A stretch of 64,000 bases of DNA. Source: Siphonodentalium dalli (Eukaryota > Mollusca > Scaphopoda > Gadilida > Siphonodentaliidae). Below are positions 26,800 through 39,199 of the stretch, piece after piece. The stretch covers positions 129,257,605 to 129,321,604 of the forward strand of contig CP136064.1 in NCBI GenBank assembly GCA_032622095.1. Reading direction: 5' to 3'. Made by a program: the position numbers and the translations under genes. Below the pieces are notes generated by a model. The model had not been told where the DNA came from. It worked only from the letters and a program-made list of their open reading frames with translations, and searched no databases. The first letter of the stretch is position 1. The number at the start of each line of letters is the position of its first letter.

Positions 26800-29700
26800 G
26801 AGTGAATCTTACTACGGAGCGTGTCTCACACAGGACGGTATAGAGACTCAGACTGAATCTTACTGCGGAGCGTGTCTCACACAGGACGGTATAGAGACTC
26901 AGAGTGAATCTTACTACGGAGCGTGTCACACACAGGACGGTATAGAGACTCAGATTGAATCTTACTACGGAGCGTGTCTCACACAGGACGGTGTAGATAC
27001 TCAGAGTGAATCTTACTGCGGAGCGTGTCTCACACAGGACGGTATAGACACTCAGAGTGAATCTTACTACGGAGCGTGTATCGCACAGGACGGTATAGAG
27101 ACTCAGAGTGAATCTTACTACGGAGCGTGTCTCACACAGGACGGTATAGAGACTCAGAGTGAATCTTACTACGGAGCATGTCTCACACAGGACGGTATAG
27201 AGACTCAGAGTGAATCTTACTACGGAGCGTGTCTCACACAGGACGGTGTAGATACTCAGAGTGAATCTTACTGCGGAGCGTGTCTCACACAGGACGGTAT
27301 AGACACTCAGAGTGAATCTTACTACGGAGCGTGTATCGCACAGGACGGTATAGACACTCAGAGTGAATCTTACTACGGAGCGTGTATCGCACAGGACGGT
27401 ATAGAGACTCAGAGTGAATCTTACTACGGAGCGTGTATCGCAGGACGGTATAGAGACTCAGAGTGAATCTTACTGCGGAGCGTGTGTCCTCACACAGGAC
27501 GGTATAGGGACTCAGAGTGAATCTTACTACGGAGCGTGTCCTCACACAGGACGGTATAGAGACTCAGAGTGAATCTTACTGCGGAGCGTGTCTCACACAG
27601 GACGGTAAAGAGACTCAGAGTGAATCTTACTACGGAGCGTGTCTCGCACAGACGATATAGAGACTCAGAGTGAATCTTACTACGGAGCGTGTCTCACACA
27701 GGACGGTTATAGACACTCAGAGTGAATCTTACTACGGAGCGTGTCTCACACAGGACGGTATAGACACTCAGAGTGAATCTTACTACGGAGCGTGTATCGC
27801 ACAGGACGGTATAGACACTCAGAGTGAATCTTACTGCGGAGCGTGTATCGCACAGGACGGTATAGAGACTCAGAGTGAATCTTACTACGGAGCGTGTATC
27901 GCACAGGACGGTATAGAGACTCAGAGTGAATCTTACTGCGGAGCGTGTCTCACACAGGACGGTATAGAGACTCAGAGTGAATCTTACTGCGGAGCGTGTC
28001 TCACACAGGACGGTATAGAGACTCAGAGTGAATCTTACTACGGAGCGTGTCTCGCACAGGACGATATAGAGACTCAGAGTGAATCTTACTACGGAGCGTG
28101 TCTCACACAGGACGGTATAGAGACTCAGAGTGAATCTTACTACGGAGCGTGTCTCACACAGGACGGTATAGAGACTCAGAGTGAATCTTACTACGGAGCG
28201 TGTCTCACACAGGACGGTATAGACACTCAGAGTGAATCTTACTACGGAGCGTGTATCGCACAGGACGGTATAGAGATCAGAGTGAATCTTACTGCGGAGC
28301 GTGGTCTCACACAGGACCGGTATAGAGACTCAGAGTGAATCTTACTACGGAGCGTGTCTCACACAGGACGGTATAGAGACTCAGAGTGAATCTTACTGCG
28401 GAGCGTGTCTCACACAGGACGGTAAAGAGACTCAGAGTGAATCTTACTACGGAGCGTGTCTCGCACAGGACGATATAGAGACTCAGAGTGAATCTTACTA
28501 CGGAGCGTGTCTCACACAGGACGGTATAGAGACTCAGAGTGAATCTTACTACGGAGCGTGTCTCACACAGGACGGTATAGAGACTCAGAGTGAATCTTAC
28601 TACGGAGCGTGTCTCACACAGGACGGTATAGAGACTCAGAGTGAATCTTACTGCGGAGCGTGTCTCACACAGGACGGTTATAGAGACTCAGAGTGAATCT
28701 TACTACGGAGCGTGTCCTCACACAGGACGGTATAGAGACTCAGAGTGAATCTGACATTAGAGCGTGTCTCACACAGGACGGTGTAGATACTCAGAGTGAA
28801 TCTTACTGCGAGCGTGTCTCACACCGGACGGTATAGAGACTCAGAGTGAATCTTACTGCGGAGCGTGTCTCACACAGGACGGTAAAGAGACTCAGAGTGA
28901 ATCTTACTACGGAGCGTGTCTCACACAGGACGGTATAGAGACTCAGAGTGAATCTTACTACGGAGCGTGTCTCACACAGGACGGTATAGAGACTCAGAGT
29001 GAATCTTACTGCGGAGCGTGTCTCACACAGGACGGTATAGAGACTCAGAGTGAATCTTACTGCGGAGCGTGTCTCACACAGGACGGTATAGAGACTCAGA
29101 GTGAATCTTACTGCGGAGCGTGTCTCGCACAGGACGATATAGAGACTCAGAGTGAATCTTACTACGGAGCGTGTCTCACACAGGACGGTATAGAGACTCA
29201 GAGTGAATCTGACATTAGAGCGTGTCTCACACAGGACGGTGTAGATACTCAGAGTGAATCTTACTGCGAGCGTGTCTCACACAGGACGGTATAGAGACTC
29301 AGACTGAATCTTACTGCGGAGCGTGTCTCACACAGGACGGTATAGAGACTCAGAGTGAATCTTACTGCGGAGCGTGTCTCACACAGGACGGTATAGAGAC
29401 TCAGAGTGAATCTTACTGCGGAGCGTGTCTCACACAGGACGGTATAGAGACTCAGACTGAATCTTACTACGGAGCGTGTCTCACACAGGACGGTATAGAG
29501 ACTCAGAGTGAATCTTACTACGGAGCATGTCTCACACAGGACGGTATAGAGACTCAGAGTGAATCTTACTACGGAGCATGTCTCACACAGGACGGTATAG
29601 AGACTCAGACTGAATCTTACTACGGAGCGTGTCTCACACAGGACGGTATAGAGACTCAGAGTGAATCTGACATTAGAGCGTGTCTCACACAGGACGGTAT

Positions 29701-32050
29701 AGAGACTCAGAGTGAATCTTACTACGGAGCGTGTATCGCACAGGACGGTATAGAGACTCAGAGTGAATCTTACTGCGGAGCGTGTATCGCACAGGACGGT
29801 ATAGAGACTCAGAGTGAATCTTACTGCGGAGCGTGTCTCACACAGGACGGTATAGAGACTCAGAGTGAATCTTACTACGGAGCGTGTCTCACACAGGACG
29901 GTATAGAGACTCAGAGTGAATCTTACTACGGAGCGTGTATCGCACAGGACGGTATAGAGACTCAGAGTGAATCTTACTACGGAGCGTGTCTCGCACAGGA
30001 CGGTATAGAGACTCAGAGTGAATCTTACTGCGAGCGTGTCTCACACAGGACGGTATAGAGACTCAGAGTGAATCTTACTACGGAGCGTGTATCACACAGG
30101 ACGGTATAGAGACTCAGAGTGAATCTTACTGCGAGCGTGTCTCACACAGGACGGTATAGAGACTCAGAGTGAATCTTTCTGCGGAGCGTGTCTCACACAG
30201 GACGGTATAGAGACTCAGAGTGAATCTTACTGCGGAGCGTGTCTCACACAGGACGGTATAGAGACTCAGAGTGAATCTTACTACGGAGCGTGTCTCGCAC
30301 AGGACGATATATATAGAGACTCAGAGTGAATCTTACTGCGGAGCGTGTCTCGCACAGGACGGTATAGAGACTCAGAGTGAATCTGACATTAGAGCGTGTC
30401 TCACACAGGACGGTGTAGATACTCAGAGTGAATCTTACTGCGAGCGTGTCTCACACAGGACGGTATAGAGACTCAGAGTGAATCTTACTGCGGAGCGTGT
30501 CTCACACAGGACGGTATAGAGACTCAGAGTGAATCTTACTGCGGAGCGTGTCTCGCACAGGACGGTATAGAGACTCAGAGTGAATCTTACTACGGAGCGT
30601 GTATCGCACAGGACGGTATAGAGACTCAGAGTGAATCTTACTACGGAGCGTGTCTCACACAGGACGGTATAGAGACTCAGAGTGAATCTTACTGCGGAGC
30701 GTGTCTCACACAGGACGGTATAGAGACTCAGAGTGAATCTTACTGCGGAGCGTGTCTCGCACAGGACGGTATAGAGACTCAGAGTGAATCTTACTGCGGA
30801 GCGTGTATCGCACAGGACGGTATAGAGACTCAGAGTGAATCTTACTACGGAGCGTGTCTCACACAGGACGGTATAGAGACTCAGAGTGAATCTTACTACG
30901 GAGCGTGTCTCACACAGGACGGTATAGAGACTCAGACTGAATCTTACTACGGAGCGTGTCTCACACAGGACGGTATAGAGACTCAGAGTGAATCTTACTA
31001 CGGAGCATGTCTCACACAGGACGGTATAGAGACTCAGAGTGAATCTTACTACGGAGCATGTCTCACACAGGACGGTATAGAGACTCAGACTGAATCTTAC
31101 TACGGAGCGTGTCTCACACAGGACGGTATAGAGACTCAGAGTGAATCTGACATTAGAGCGTGTCTCACACAGGACGGTATAGAGACTCAGAGTGAATCTT
31201 ACTACGGAGCGTGTATCGCACAGGACGGTATAGAGACTCAGAGTGAATCTTACTACGGAGCGTGTCTCACACAGGACGGTATAGAGACTCAGAGTGAATC
31301 TTACTACGGAGCGTGTATCGCACAGGACGGTATAGAGACTCAGAGTGAATCTTACTACGGAGCGTGTCTCGCACAGGACGGTATAGAGACTCAGAGTGAA
31401 TCTTACTGCGAGCGTGTCTCACACAGGACGGTATAGAGACTCAGAGTGAATCTTACTGCGGAGCGTGTCTCACACAGGACGGTATAGAGACTCAGAGTGA
31501 ATCTTACTACGGAGCGTGTCTCACACAGGACGGTATAGAGACTCAGAGTGAATCTTACTGCGGAGCGTGTCTCACACAGGACGGTATAGAGACTCAGAGT
31601 GAATCTTACTACGGAGCGTGTCTCACACAGGACGGTATAGAGACTCAGACTGAATCTTACTGCGGAGCGTGTCTCACACAGGACGGTATAGAGACTCAGA
31701 GTGAATCTTTCTGCGGAGCGTGTCTCACACAGGACGGTATAGAGACTCAGAGTGAATCTTACTGCGGAGCGTGTCTCACACAGGACGGTATAGAGACTCA
31801 GACTGAATCTTACTACGGAGCGTGTCTCACACAGGACGGTATAGAGACTCAGAGTGAATCTTACTACGGAGCATGTCTCACACAGGACGGTATAGAGACT
31901 CAGACTGAATCTTACTACGGAGCGTGTCTCACACAGGACGGTATAGAGACTCAGAGTGAATCTTACTACGGAGCATGTCTCACACAGGACGGTATAGAGA
32001 CTCAGAGTGAATCTTACTACGGAGCATGTCTCACACAGGACGGTATAGAG
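26800..32050. repeat. Higher-order block B2
   Basis: This is the second copy of block B1. Its first 2 kb (26.8-28.83 kb) is full of private one-base indels (GGCGCA-type and CCGGTATAG, GTGTCCTCAC, GACGGTTATAG), while from 28.85 kb on it is as clean as the rest of the core. Within it a 19-unit (about 0.96 kb) segment is repeated, shown by CTGCGAGCG units at 31.41 and 32.37 kb (25.80 and 26.76 kb in block C2). Confidence 0.8.
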
Positions 32051-34599
32051 ACTCAGACTGAATCTTACTACGGAGCGTGTCTCACACAGGACGGTATAGA
32101 GACTCAGAGTGAATCTGACATTAGAGCGTGTCTCACACAGGACGGTATAGAGACTCAGAGTGAATCTTACTACGGAGCGTGTATCGCACAGGACGGTATA
32201 GAGACTCAGAGTGAATCTTACTACGGAGCGTGTCTCACACAGGACGGTATAGAGACTCAGAGTGAATCTTACTACGGAGCGTGTATCGCACAGGACGGTA
32301 TAGAGACTCAGAGTGAATCTTACTACGGAGCGTGTCTCGCACAGGACGGTATAGAGACTCAGAGTGAATCTTACTGCGAGCGTGTCTCACACAGGACGGT
32401 ATAGAGACTCAGAGTGAATCTTACTGCGGAGCGTGTCTCACACAGGACGGTATAGAGACTCAGAGTGAATCTTACTACGGAGCGTGTCTCACACAGGACG
32501 GTATAGAGACTCAGAGTGAATCTTACTGCGGAGCGTGTCTCACACAGGACGGTATAGAGACTCAGAGTGAATCTTACTACGGAGCGTGTCTCACACAGGA
32601 CGGTATAGAGACTCAGACTGAATCTTACTGCGGAGCGTGTCTCACACAGGACGGTATAGAGACTCAGAGTGAATCTTTCTGCGGAGCGTGTCTCACACAG
32701 GACGGTATAGAGACTCAGAGTGAATCTTACTGCGGAGCGTGTCTCACACAGGACGGTAAAGAGACTCAGAGTGAATCTTACTACGGAGCGTGTCTCGCAC
32801 AGGACGATATAGAGACTCAGAGTGAATCTTACTACGGAGCGTGTCTCACACAGGACGGTATAGAGACTCAGAGTGAATCTGACATTAGAGCGTGTCTCAC
32901 ACAGGACGGTATAGAGACTCAGAGTGAATCTTACTGCGAGCGTGTCTCACACAGGACGGTATAGAGACTCAGAGTGAATCTTACTACGGAGCGTGTATCG
33001 CACAGGACGGTATAGAGACTCAGAGTGAATCTTACTACGGAGCGTGTCTCACACAGGACGGTATAGAGACTCAGAGTGAATCTTACTGCGGAGCGTGTCT
33101 CACACAGGACGGTATAGAGACTCAGAGTGAATCTTACTGCGGAGCGTGTCTCGCACAGGACGGTATAGAGACTCAGAGTGAATCTTACTACGGAGCGTGT
33201 ATCGCACAGGACGGTATAGAGACTCAGAGTGAATCTTACTACGGAGCGTGTCTCACACAGGACGGTATAGAGACTCAGAGTGAATCTTACTGCGGAGCGT
33301 GTCTCACACAGGACGGTATAGAGACTCAGAGTGAATCTTACTGCGGAGCGTGTCTCGCACAGGACGGTATAGAGACTCAGAGTGAATCTTACTGCGGAGC
33401 GTGTATCGCACAGGACGGTATAGAGACTCAGAGTGAATCTTACTACGGAGCGTGTCTCACACAGGACGGTATAGAGACTCAGAGTGAATCTTACTACGGA
33501 GCGTGTCTCACACAGGACGGTATAGAGACTCAGAGTGAATCTTACTACGGAGCGTGTCTCGCACAGGACGGTATAGAGACTCAGAGTGAATCTTACTGCG
33601 GAGCGTGTCTCGCACAGGACGGTATAGAGACTCAGAGTGAATCTTACTGCGGAGCGTGTCTCGCACAGGACGGTATAGAGACTCAGAGTGAATCTTACTG
33701 CGGAGCGTGTATCGCACAGGACGGTATAGAGACTCAGAGTGAATCTTACTGCGGAGCGTGTCTCGCACAGGACGGTATAGAGACTCAGAGTGAATCTTAC
33801 TGCGGAGCGTGTCTCGCACAGGACGGTATAGAGACTCAGAGTGAATCTTACTGCGGAGCGTGTATCGCACAGGACGGTATAGAGACTCAGAGTGAATCTT
33901 ACTACGGAGCGTGTCTCACACAGGACGGTATAGAGACTCAGAGTGAATCTTACTACGGAGCGTGTCTCACACAGGACGGTATAGAGACTCAGAGTGAATC
34001 TTACTACGGAGCGTGTCTCGCACAGGACGGTATAGAGACTCAGAGTGAATCTTACTGCGGAGCGTGTCTCACACAGGACGGTAAAGAGACTCAGAGTGAA
34101 TCTTACTGCGGAGCGTGTCTCACACAGGACGGTATAGAGACTCAGAGTGAATCTTACTACGGAGCGTGTCTCACACAGGACGGTATAGAGACTCAGAGTG
34201 AATCTGACATTAGAGCGTGTCTCACACAGGACGGTGTAGATACTCAGAGTGAATCTTACTGCGAGCGTGTCTCACACAGGACGGTATAGAGACTCAGAGT
34301 GAATCTTACTGCGGAGCGTGTCTCACACAGGACGGTATAGAGACTCAGACTGAATCTTACTGCGGAGCGTGTCTCGCACAGGACGGTATAGAGACTCAGA
34401 GTGAATCTTACTGCGGAGCGTGTCTCACACAGGACGGTATAGAGACTCAGAGTGAATCTTACTGCGAGCGTGTCTCACACAGGACGGTATAGAGACTCAG
34501 AGTGAATCTTACTGCGAGCGTGTCTCACACAGGACGGTATAGAGACTCAGAGTGAATCTTACTGCGAGCGTGTCTCACACAGGACGGTATAGAGACTCA

Positions 34600-37003
34600 G
34601 AGTGAATCTTACTGCGGAGCGTGTCTCACACAAGACGGTATAGAGACTCAGAGTGAATCTTACTGCGAGCGTGTCTCACACAGGACGGTATAGAGACTCA
34701 GATTGAATCTTACTGCGGAGCGTGTCTCACACAGGACGGTACAGAGACTCAGAGTGAATCTTACAGCGGAGCGTGTCTCACACAGGACGGTACAGAGACT
34801 CAGAGTGAATCTTACAGCGGAGCGTGTCTCACACAGGACGATAGAAACTCAGAGTGAATCTTACTACGGAGCGTGTCTCATACAGGACGGTATAGAGACT
34901 CAGACTGAATCTTACTACGGAGCGTGTCTCACACATGACGGTATAGAGACTCAGAGTGAATCTTACTACGGAGCGTGTCTCATACAGGACGGTATAGAGA
35001 CTCAGACTGAATCTTACTACGGAGCGTGTCTCACACATGACGGTATAGAGACTCAGACTGAATCTTACTACGGAGCGTGTCTCACACATGACGGTATAGA
35101 GACTCAGAGTGAATCTGACAGTTGAGCGTGTCTCACACAGGTCGGTATAGAGACTCAGACTGAATCTTACTGCGGAGCGTGTCTCACACAGGACGGTATA
35201 GAGACTCAGAGTGAATCTTACTACGGAGCGTGTCTCACACAGGACGGTATAGAGACTCAGAGTGAATCTTACTGCGGAGCGTGTCTCACACAGGACGGTA
35301 TAGAGACTCAGAGTGAATCTGACAGTTGAACGTGTCTCACACAGGACGGTATAGAGACTCAGACTGAATCTTACTACGGAGCGTGTCTCACACAGGACGG
35401 TATAGAGCCTCAGAGTGAATCTGACAGTAGAGTGTGTCTAACACAGGACGGTATAGACACTCAGAAGAGTGAATCTGACAGTAGAGTGTGTCTCACACAG
35501 GTCGGTATAGAGACTCAGACTGAATCTTACTGCGGAGCGTGTCTCACACAGGACGGTATAGAGACTCAGACTGAATCTTACTACGGAGCGTGTCTCACAC
35601 ATGACGGTATAGAGACTCAGAGTGAATCTGACAGTAGAGTGTGTCTCACACAGGTCGGTATAGAGACTCAGACTGAATCTTACTACGGAGCGTGTCTCAC
35701 ACATGACGGTATAGAGACTCAGAGTGAATCTGACAGTAGAGTGTGTCTCACACAGGACGGTATAGACACTCAGAAGAGTGAATCTGACAGTAGAGTGTGT
35801 CTCACACAGGTCGGTATAGAGACTCAGACTGAATCTTACTGCGGAGCGTGTCTCACACAGGACGGTATAGACACTCAGACTGAATCTTACTGCGGAGCGT
35901 GTCTCAGACAGGACGGTATAGAGCCTCAGACTGAATCTTACTGCGGAGCGTGTCTCACACAGGACGGTATAGAGACTCAGACTGAATCTTACTGCGGAGC
36001 GTGTCTCACACAGGACGGTATAGAGCCTCAGACTGAATCTTACTGCGGAGCGTGTCTCACACAGGACGGTATAGAGACTCAGACTGAATCTTACTACGGA
36101 GCGTGTCTCATACAGGACGGTATAGACACTCAGAGTGAATCTTACTGCGGAGCGTGTCTCACACAGGACGGTATAGAGCCTCAGACTGAATCTTACTGCG
36201 GAGCGTGTCTCACACAGGACGGTATAGAGACTCAGACTGAATCTTACTACGGAGCGTGTAACACACAGGACGGTATAGAGACTCAGAGTGAATCTTACTA
36301 CGGAGCGTGTCTCACACAGGACGGTGTAGAGCCTCAGAGTGAATCTTTCTGCGGATCGTGTCTCACACATGACGGTAGAGACTCAGAGTGAATCTTACTG
36401 CGGAGCGTGTCTCACACAGGACGGTATAGAGACTCAGAGTGAATCTTTCTGCGGAGCGTGTCTCACACAGGACGGTATAGAGACTCAGAATGAATCTTAC
36501 TGCGGAGCGTGTCTCACACAGGACGATAGAAACTCAGAGTGAATCTTACTGCGGAGCGTGTCTCACACAGGACGGTATATAGACTCAGACTGAATCTTAC
36601 TGCGGAGCGTGTATCACACATGCGACGATATATTTATAGAGACTCAGACTGAATCTCACTGCGGAGCGTGTCTCACACAGGACGGTATAGAGACTCAGAC
36701 TGAATCTTACTGCGGAGCGTGTCTCACACAGGACGGTATAGAGCCTCAGACTGAATCTTTCTGCGGAGCGTGTCTCACACAGGACGATAGAGACTCAGAG
36801 TGAATCTTACTGCGGAGCGTGTCTCACACAGGACGGTATATAGACTCAGACTGAATCTTACTGCGGAGCGTGTATCACACATGACGATATATTTATAGAG
36901 ACTCAGAGTGAATCTTACTGCGGAGCGTGTCTCACACATAGGACGGTATAGAGACTCAGACTGAATCTTACTGTGGAGTGTGTCTCACACATGACGGTAT
37001 AGA
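34600..37003. repeat. Diverged right edge of the 51 bp array
   Basis: The variants GACAGTAGAGTGTG, CACAGGTCGG, ACACATGACGG, GAGCCTCAG and CAGAAGAGTG (a 3 bp insertion) appear here, and several of them are shared only with the left edge. Near the end, units are interrupted by ATATATTTATAGAGAC (36.63 and 36.88 kb) and a CACACATAGGACGG insertion (36.93 kb). The last repeat base is about 37003, where GTATAGA runs into ATTAGCACAGAGCGA. Confidence 0.85.
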
Positions 37004-37165
37004 ATTAGCACAGAGCGACGAGGAAGATCTAAGGCACCTTCTCAGACGAGTTAGGTTCAACCCATATGAGCCGTGGTCAGGTTTTATGCAACCGGCTATC
37101 AACAATATTATAGTGGTCAATCTACGATCGCTGTCATATCAATTGATTGGATAATTCTATACCGA
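36944..37165 (+). other. Open frame crossing the right edge of the array
   Basis: After an in-frame TAG just before 36944 the plus frame reads DGIETQTESYCGVCLTHDG through the last units and continues without a break into single-copy DNA as IELAQSDEEDLRHLLRRV and RFNPYEPWSGFMQPA, stopping at TGA-free sequence until a TAA near 37163. The non-repeat part is acidic, then basic and aromatic, and looks protein-like, but I recognise no family. A CAG/GTTTTA at about 37078-37086 could be a weak splice donor. The same start (ELAQS, EEDLRHLLR) is kept in frame at 6006-6049 with only a D/E change. This could be a fossil or real exon from which the array grew. Confidence 0.25.
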
Positions 37166-37432
37166 GTCGATGTAGCCTATGTCCGATCGACGACAACGGA
37201 TAACTTGGCGTTGACCCTCGCTCGGCATAAACCACGTGGGCCATATACTGGTGAATACGAGCGCATGATGCTTAGTACTGTCGGATATAAGCTTTTATTT
37301 GTCCTTTGGTACAACTTTCAATTGCCACAAACCTGCATCGAACAATTAAGCACCGCGTCAATCCAACACACTACAGTAACACTTAGATTCCTACTCATGG
37401 ATGTCAACACCCATGATAGTTTGGTTCAATAA
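37070..37432 (+). CDS. Hypothetical open frame, possible last exon (no family recognised)
   Basis: This frame, in a different register from the one that crosses the array edge, is open for 120 codons from just after a TGA (37067-37069) to TAA at 37432. That is long for such AT-rich surroundings. There is no early ATG, so if it is real it should be reached by splicing. The peptide starts FYATGYQQYYSGQSTIAV, contains HKPRGPYTGEYERMM near the middle and ends VNTHDSLVQ. I see no known domain, signal peptide or membrane segment beyond one moderately hydrophobic stretch (IDWIILYRV). A polyadenylation signal AATAAA lies 60 bp downstream (37492-37497), where a terminal exon would have it. It could equally be retrotransposon debris or chance. 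Confidence 0.25.
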   Translation, partial: AVVRFYATGYQQYYSGQSTIAVISIDWIILYRVDVAYVRSTTTDNLALTLARHKPRGPYTGEYERMMLSTVGYKLLFVLWYNFQLPQTCIEQLSTASIQHTTVTLRFLLMDVNTHDSLVQ

Positions 37433-37491
37433 CAAGAAGTGCTAGCATGTACAAGGACAAATTAAACACATTGTGACTCATTTATTTTATA

Positions 37492-37497
37492 AATAAA
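37492..37497 (+). promoter_or_regulatory. Possible polyadenylation signal AATAAA
   Basis: A canonical AATAAA lies 60 bp after the stop of the 120-codon open frame and is followed by an AAGAAAAGG stretch. In AT-rich DNA this hexamer is common, so it supports the open frame only through its position. Confidence 0.25.
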
Positions 37498-37499
37498 GA

Positions 37500-39180
37500 A
37501 AAGGACAACGACCTTGTCTATAAGAGCAGAACACCACACAGAACACGCATGCATGCACCTGACATGGTACTTACATATACTATATAGTTGCCTAATCTGA
37601 CGTACGGACATTGCAATCAATATGAATGATCGTATGGTTCGTTGTCCCCTATAATGCGGTGCAAACCATAACTTAAAATTAGTTTTGTATCAAATGAAAG
37701 GTACGACTCTGCCGCTAACAGTAGTCTTGTAATGTCAATTACTGATCATATAATGTCCTAGGACGAATTCAATACATATGCGTCGTGTGATAAGAACATA
37801 TAATTGAAAGACAGATATAATTATATTAGTCGACAAGTATCCTGCAATAATTACACCTACTTCATTTTATATTCTATTGTGAAGGTATTTTTTTTTTTAA
37901 AGTCTATGCAAAGTCAGCTTTAGTGTGTGGAACTAAGATAATTATATTAGGTCGATATTTGGTCGATATTTTATCAGTACTGAAATGTCAGGTGCACTTA
38001 CCGTACAATGTAATATTTTGTAGTCAAGTTTCATATTTACCAACAACGCACTAGCTTCGCTGAACATAGAAATGAACTACTAGTATTAAGTGATATTTTG
38101 AGGCCATTAAATGTAAGAAACTTAATATGCACATAAATGCAAAGATACCTTCATCACAGTTGATCAACGGCAACGTATACCGGAAGCAACGGAGTCCCAG
38201 GCGAGGAATCTTAAGTAGGATAATAGCTGAAAACTTTACATAATATCAGCGAATCCATTCGCGATCCATTCGCTGAAATATTGTACAGTATTCAGCCATT
38301 ATCCTATACCTATTTGCAGCTAAAACGGTATCAGAAAGTGTTTATGACCGAGTTCAGAATATCACCTCTGATCAGAATGGATCAACCCGACACATGAGTT
38401 GAACCATGTGGTCGCCCCCATTCATCCGCTCAATGGCTGCACGGATGTCGTGACATCTTAACCAATTGTCAACTTAATGGACTGCATGGCAGTACCACAT
38501 TGTTTGTCCAACCATTGACTGAACAAGACTTCTCGACAATGATCTCCTTTTGTGATAGATTTAACCAATATCCTCAGAGTTTTGCGGCGTATTTATGATT
38601 AGGCGGAGAAGTATAGATTTAATGACTAATTGGTGTGCGCGTTATGCCTAATCGGAGATTTTGTCCGTTGGGATCGTTACTGAAGATCAACAGACTACAT
38701 TTACATGGAAATTTCTATATTAGTTTTGGTTTCTCGTGAGGTGTGTTACATCATGCCACCCGGGAACGGAATTAGATTGGGGAAATGTTAAGGAATCACT
38801 TAACTAAATTGTTTCCCATATAGACGACAATGTTAACGTTTCAGCCAAATTCACTGAATTGAAGCCTGCACGCCACTCACGTGATATTTACCCAGCTAGA
38901 TTGACAACAGCTGGTCATGGAAATGCAAGAAAAATCATAGGTCATGTGCTGTCATGTGATTGCTTTTTAGAATACATCCCTAAGTGTAGGACAGGGCTAT
39001 CCCACAGCCAAATTTATCCGAGAAAAACCCCGAACTACAGCAGCAAGTTAAATAAATTTCCCACTGACAAAAATCCATTCCCCCATTAATTACCAGTTTA
39101 AAGTATTTAGATATGATGTACAAATCAAATAAACAAGATTTCGTCCTTTAATAACGTGTCACGTGTGTCAGGTGAAGGCC
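37500..39180. other. AT-rich single-copy stretch, no gene recognised
   Basis: I find only short open frames, none with a recognisable domain. A minus-strand stretch near 38395-38475 reads NWLRCHDIRAAIERMNGG and then runs to a stop. It looks protein-like but has a stop just upstream and no clear splice sites. Small direct repeats GGTCGATATTT occur near 37960. The plus frame at 38859-39089 (76 codons) is unassigned. Confidence 0.4.
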
Positions 39181-39199
39181 ATTCTTCTGTTACCTTCAC

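Larger units (their letters stand above)
4073..37003. repeat. Giant 51 bp minisatellite array (about 646 copies)
   Basis: From the first CTCAGAGTAAATCTTACTG to the last GGTATAGA, the whole interval is head-to-tail copies of one 51 bp unit with no foreign insertion except 43 bp at 6006-6048. The unit reads GTATAGAGACTCAGAGTG, then AATCTTACTACGGAGC, then GTGTCTCACACAGGACG. Variation is confined to a few sites: CTACGG or CTGCGG, CAGAGTG or CAGACTG, CTCACA, CTCGCA or ATCGCA, GACGG or GACGATA, GAGACT or GACACT, and a GACATTAGAGCG or GACAGTAGAG form. Some units are 50 bp because CTGCGGAGCG became CTGCGAGCG. The unit is 17 codons long, so frames persist. One plus frame encodes a repeat of CLTQDGIETQSESYYGA and one minus frame SLYTVLCETRSAVRFTL, with minus-strand stretches of about 670 and 600 codons at 8098-10107 and 10194-11993. 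In-frame stops (TGT to TGA, CACATAGG) and 50 bp units break every frame repeatedly, so I do not call a gene. Confidence 0.98.

Noticed and set aside
4073-37003. CRISPR-like array
   Set aside because: There are no unique spacers; adjacent 51 bp units are all alike, and the sequence is eukaryotic.
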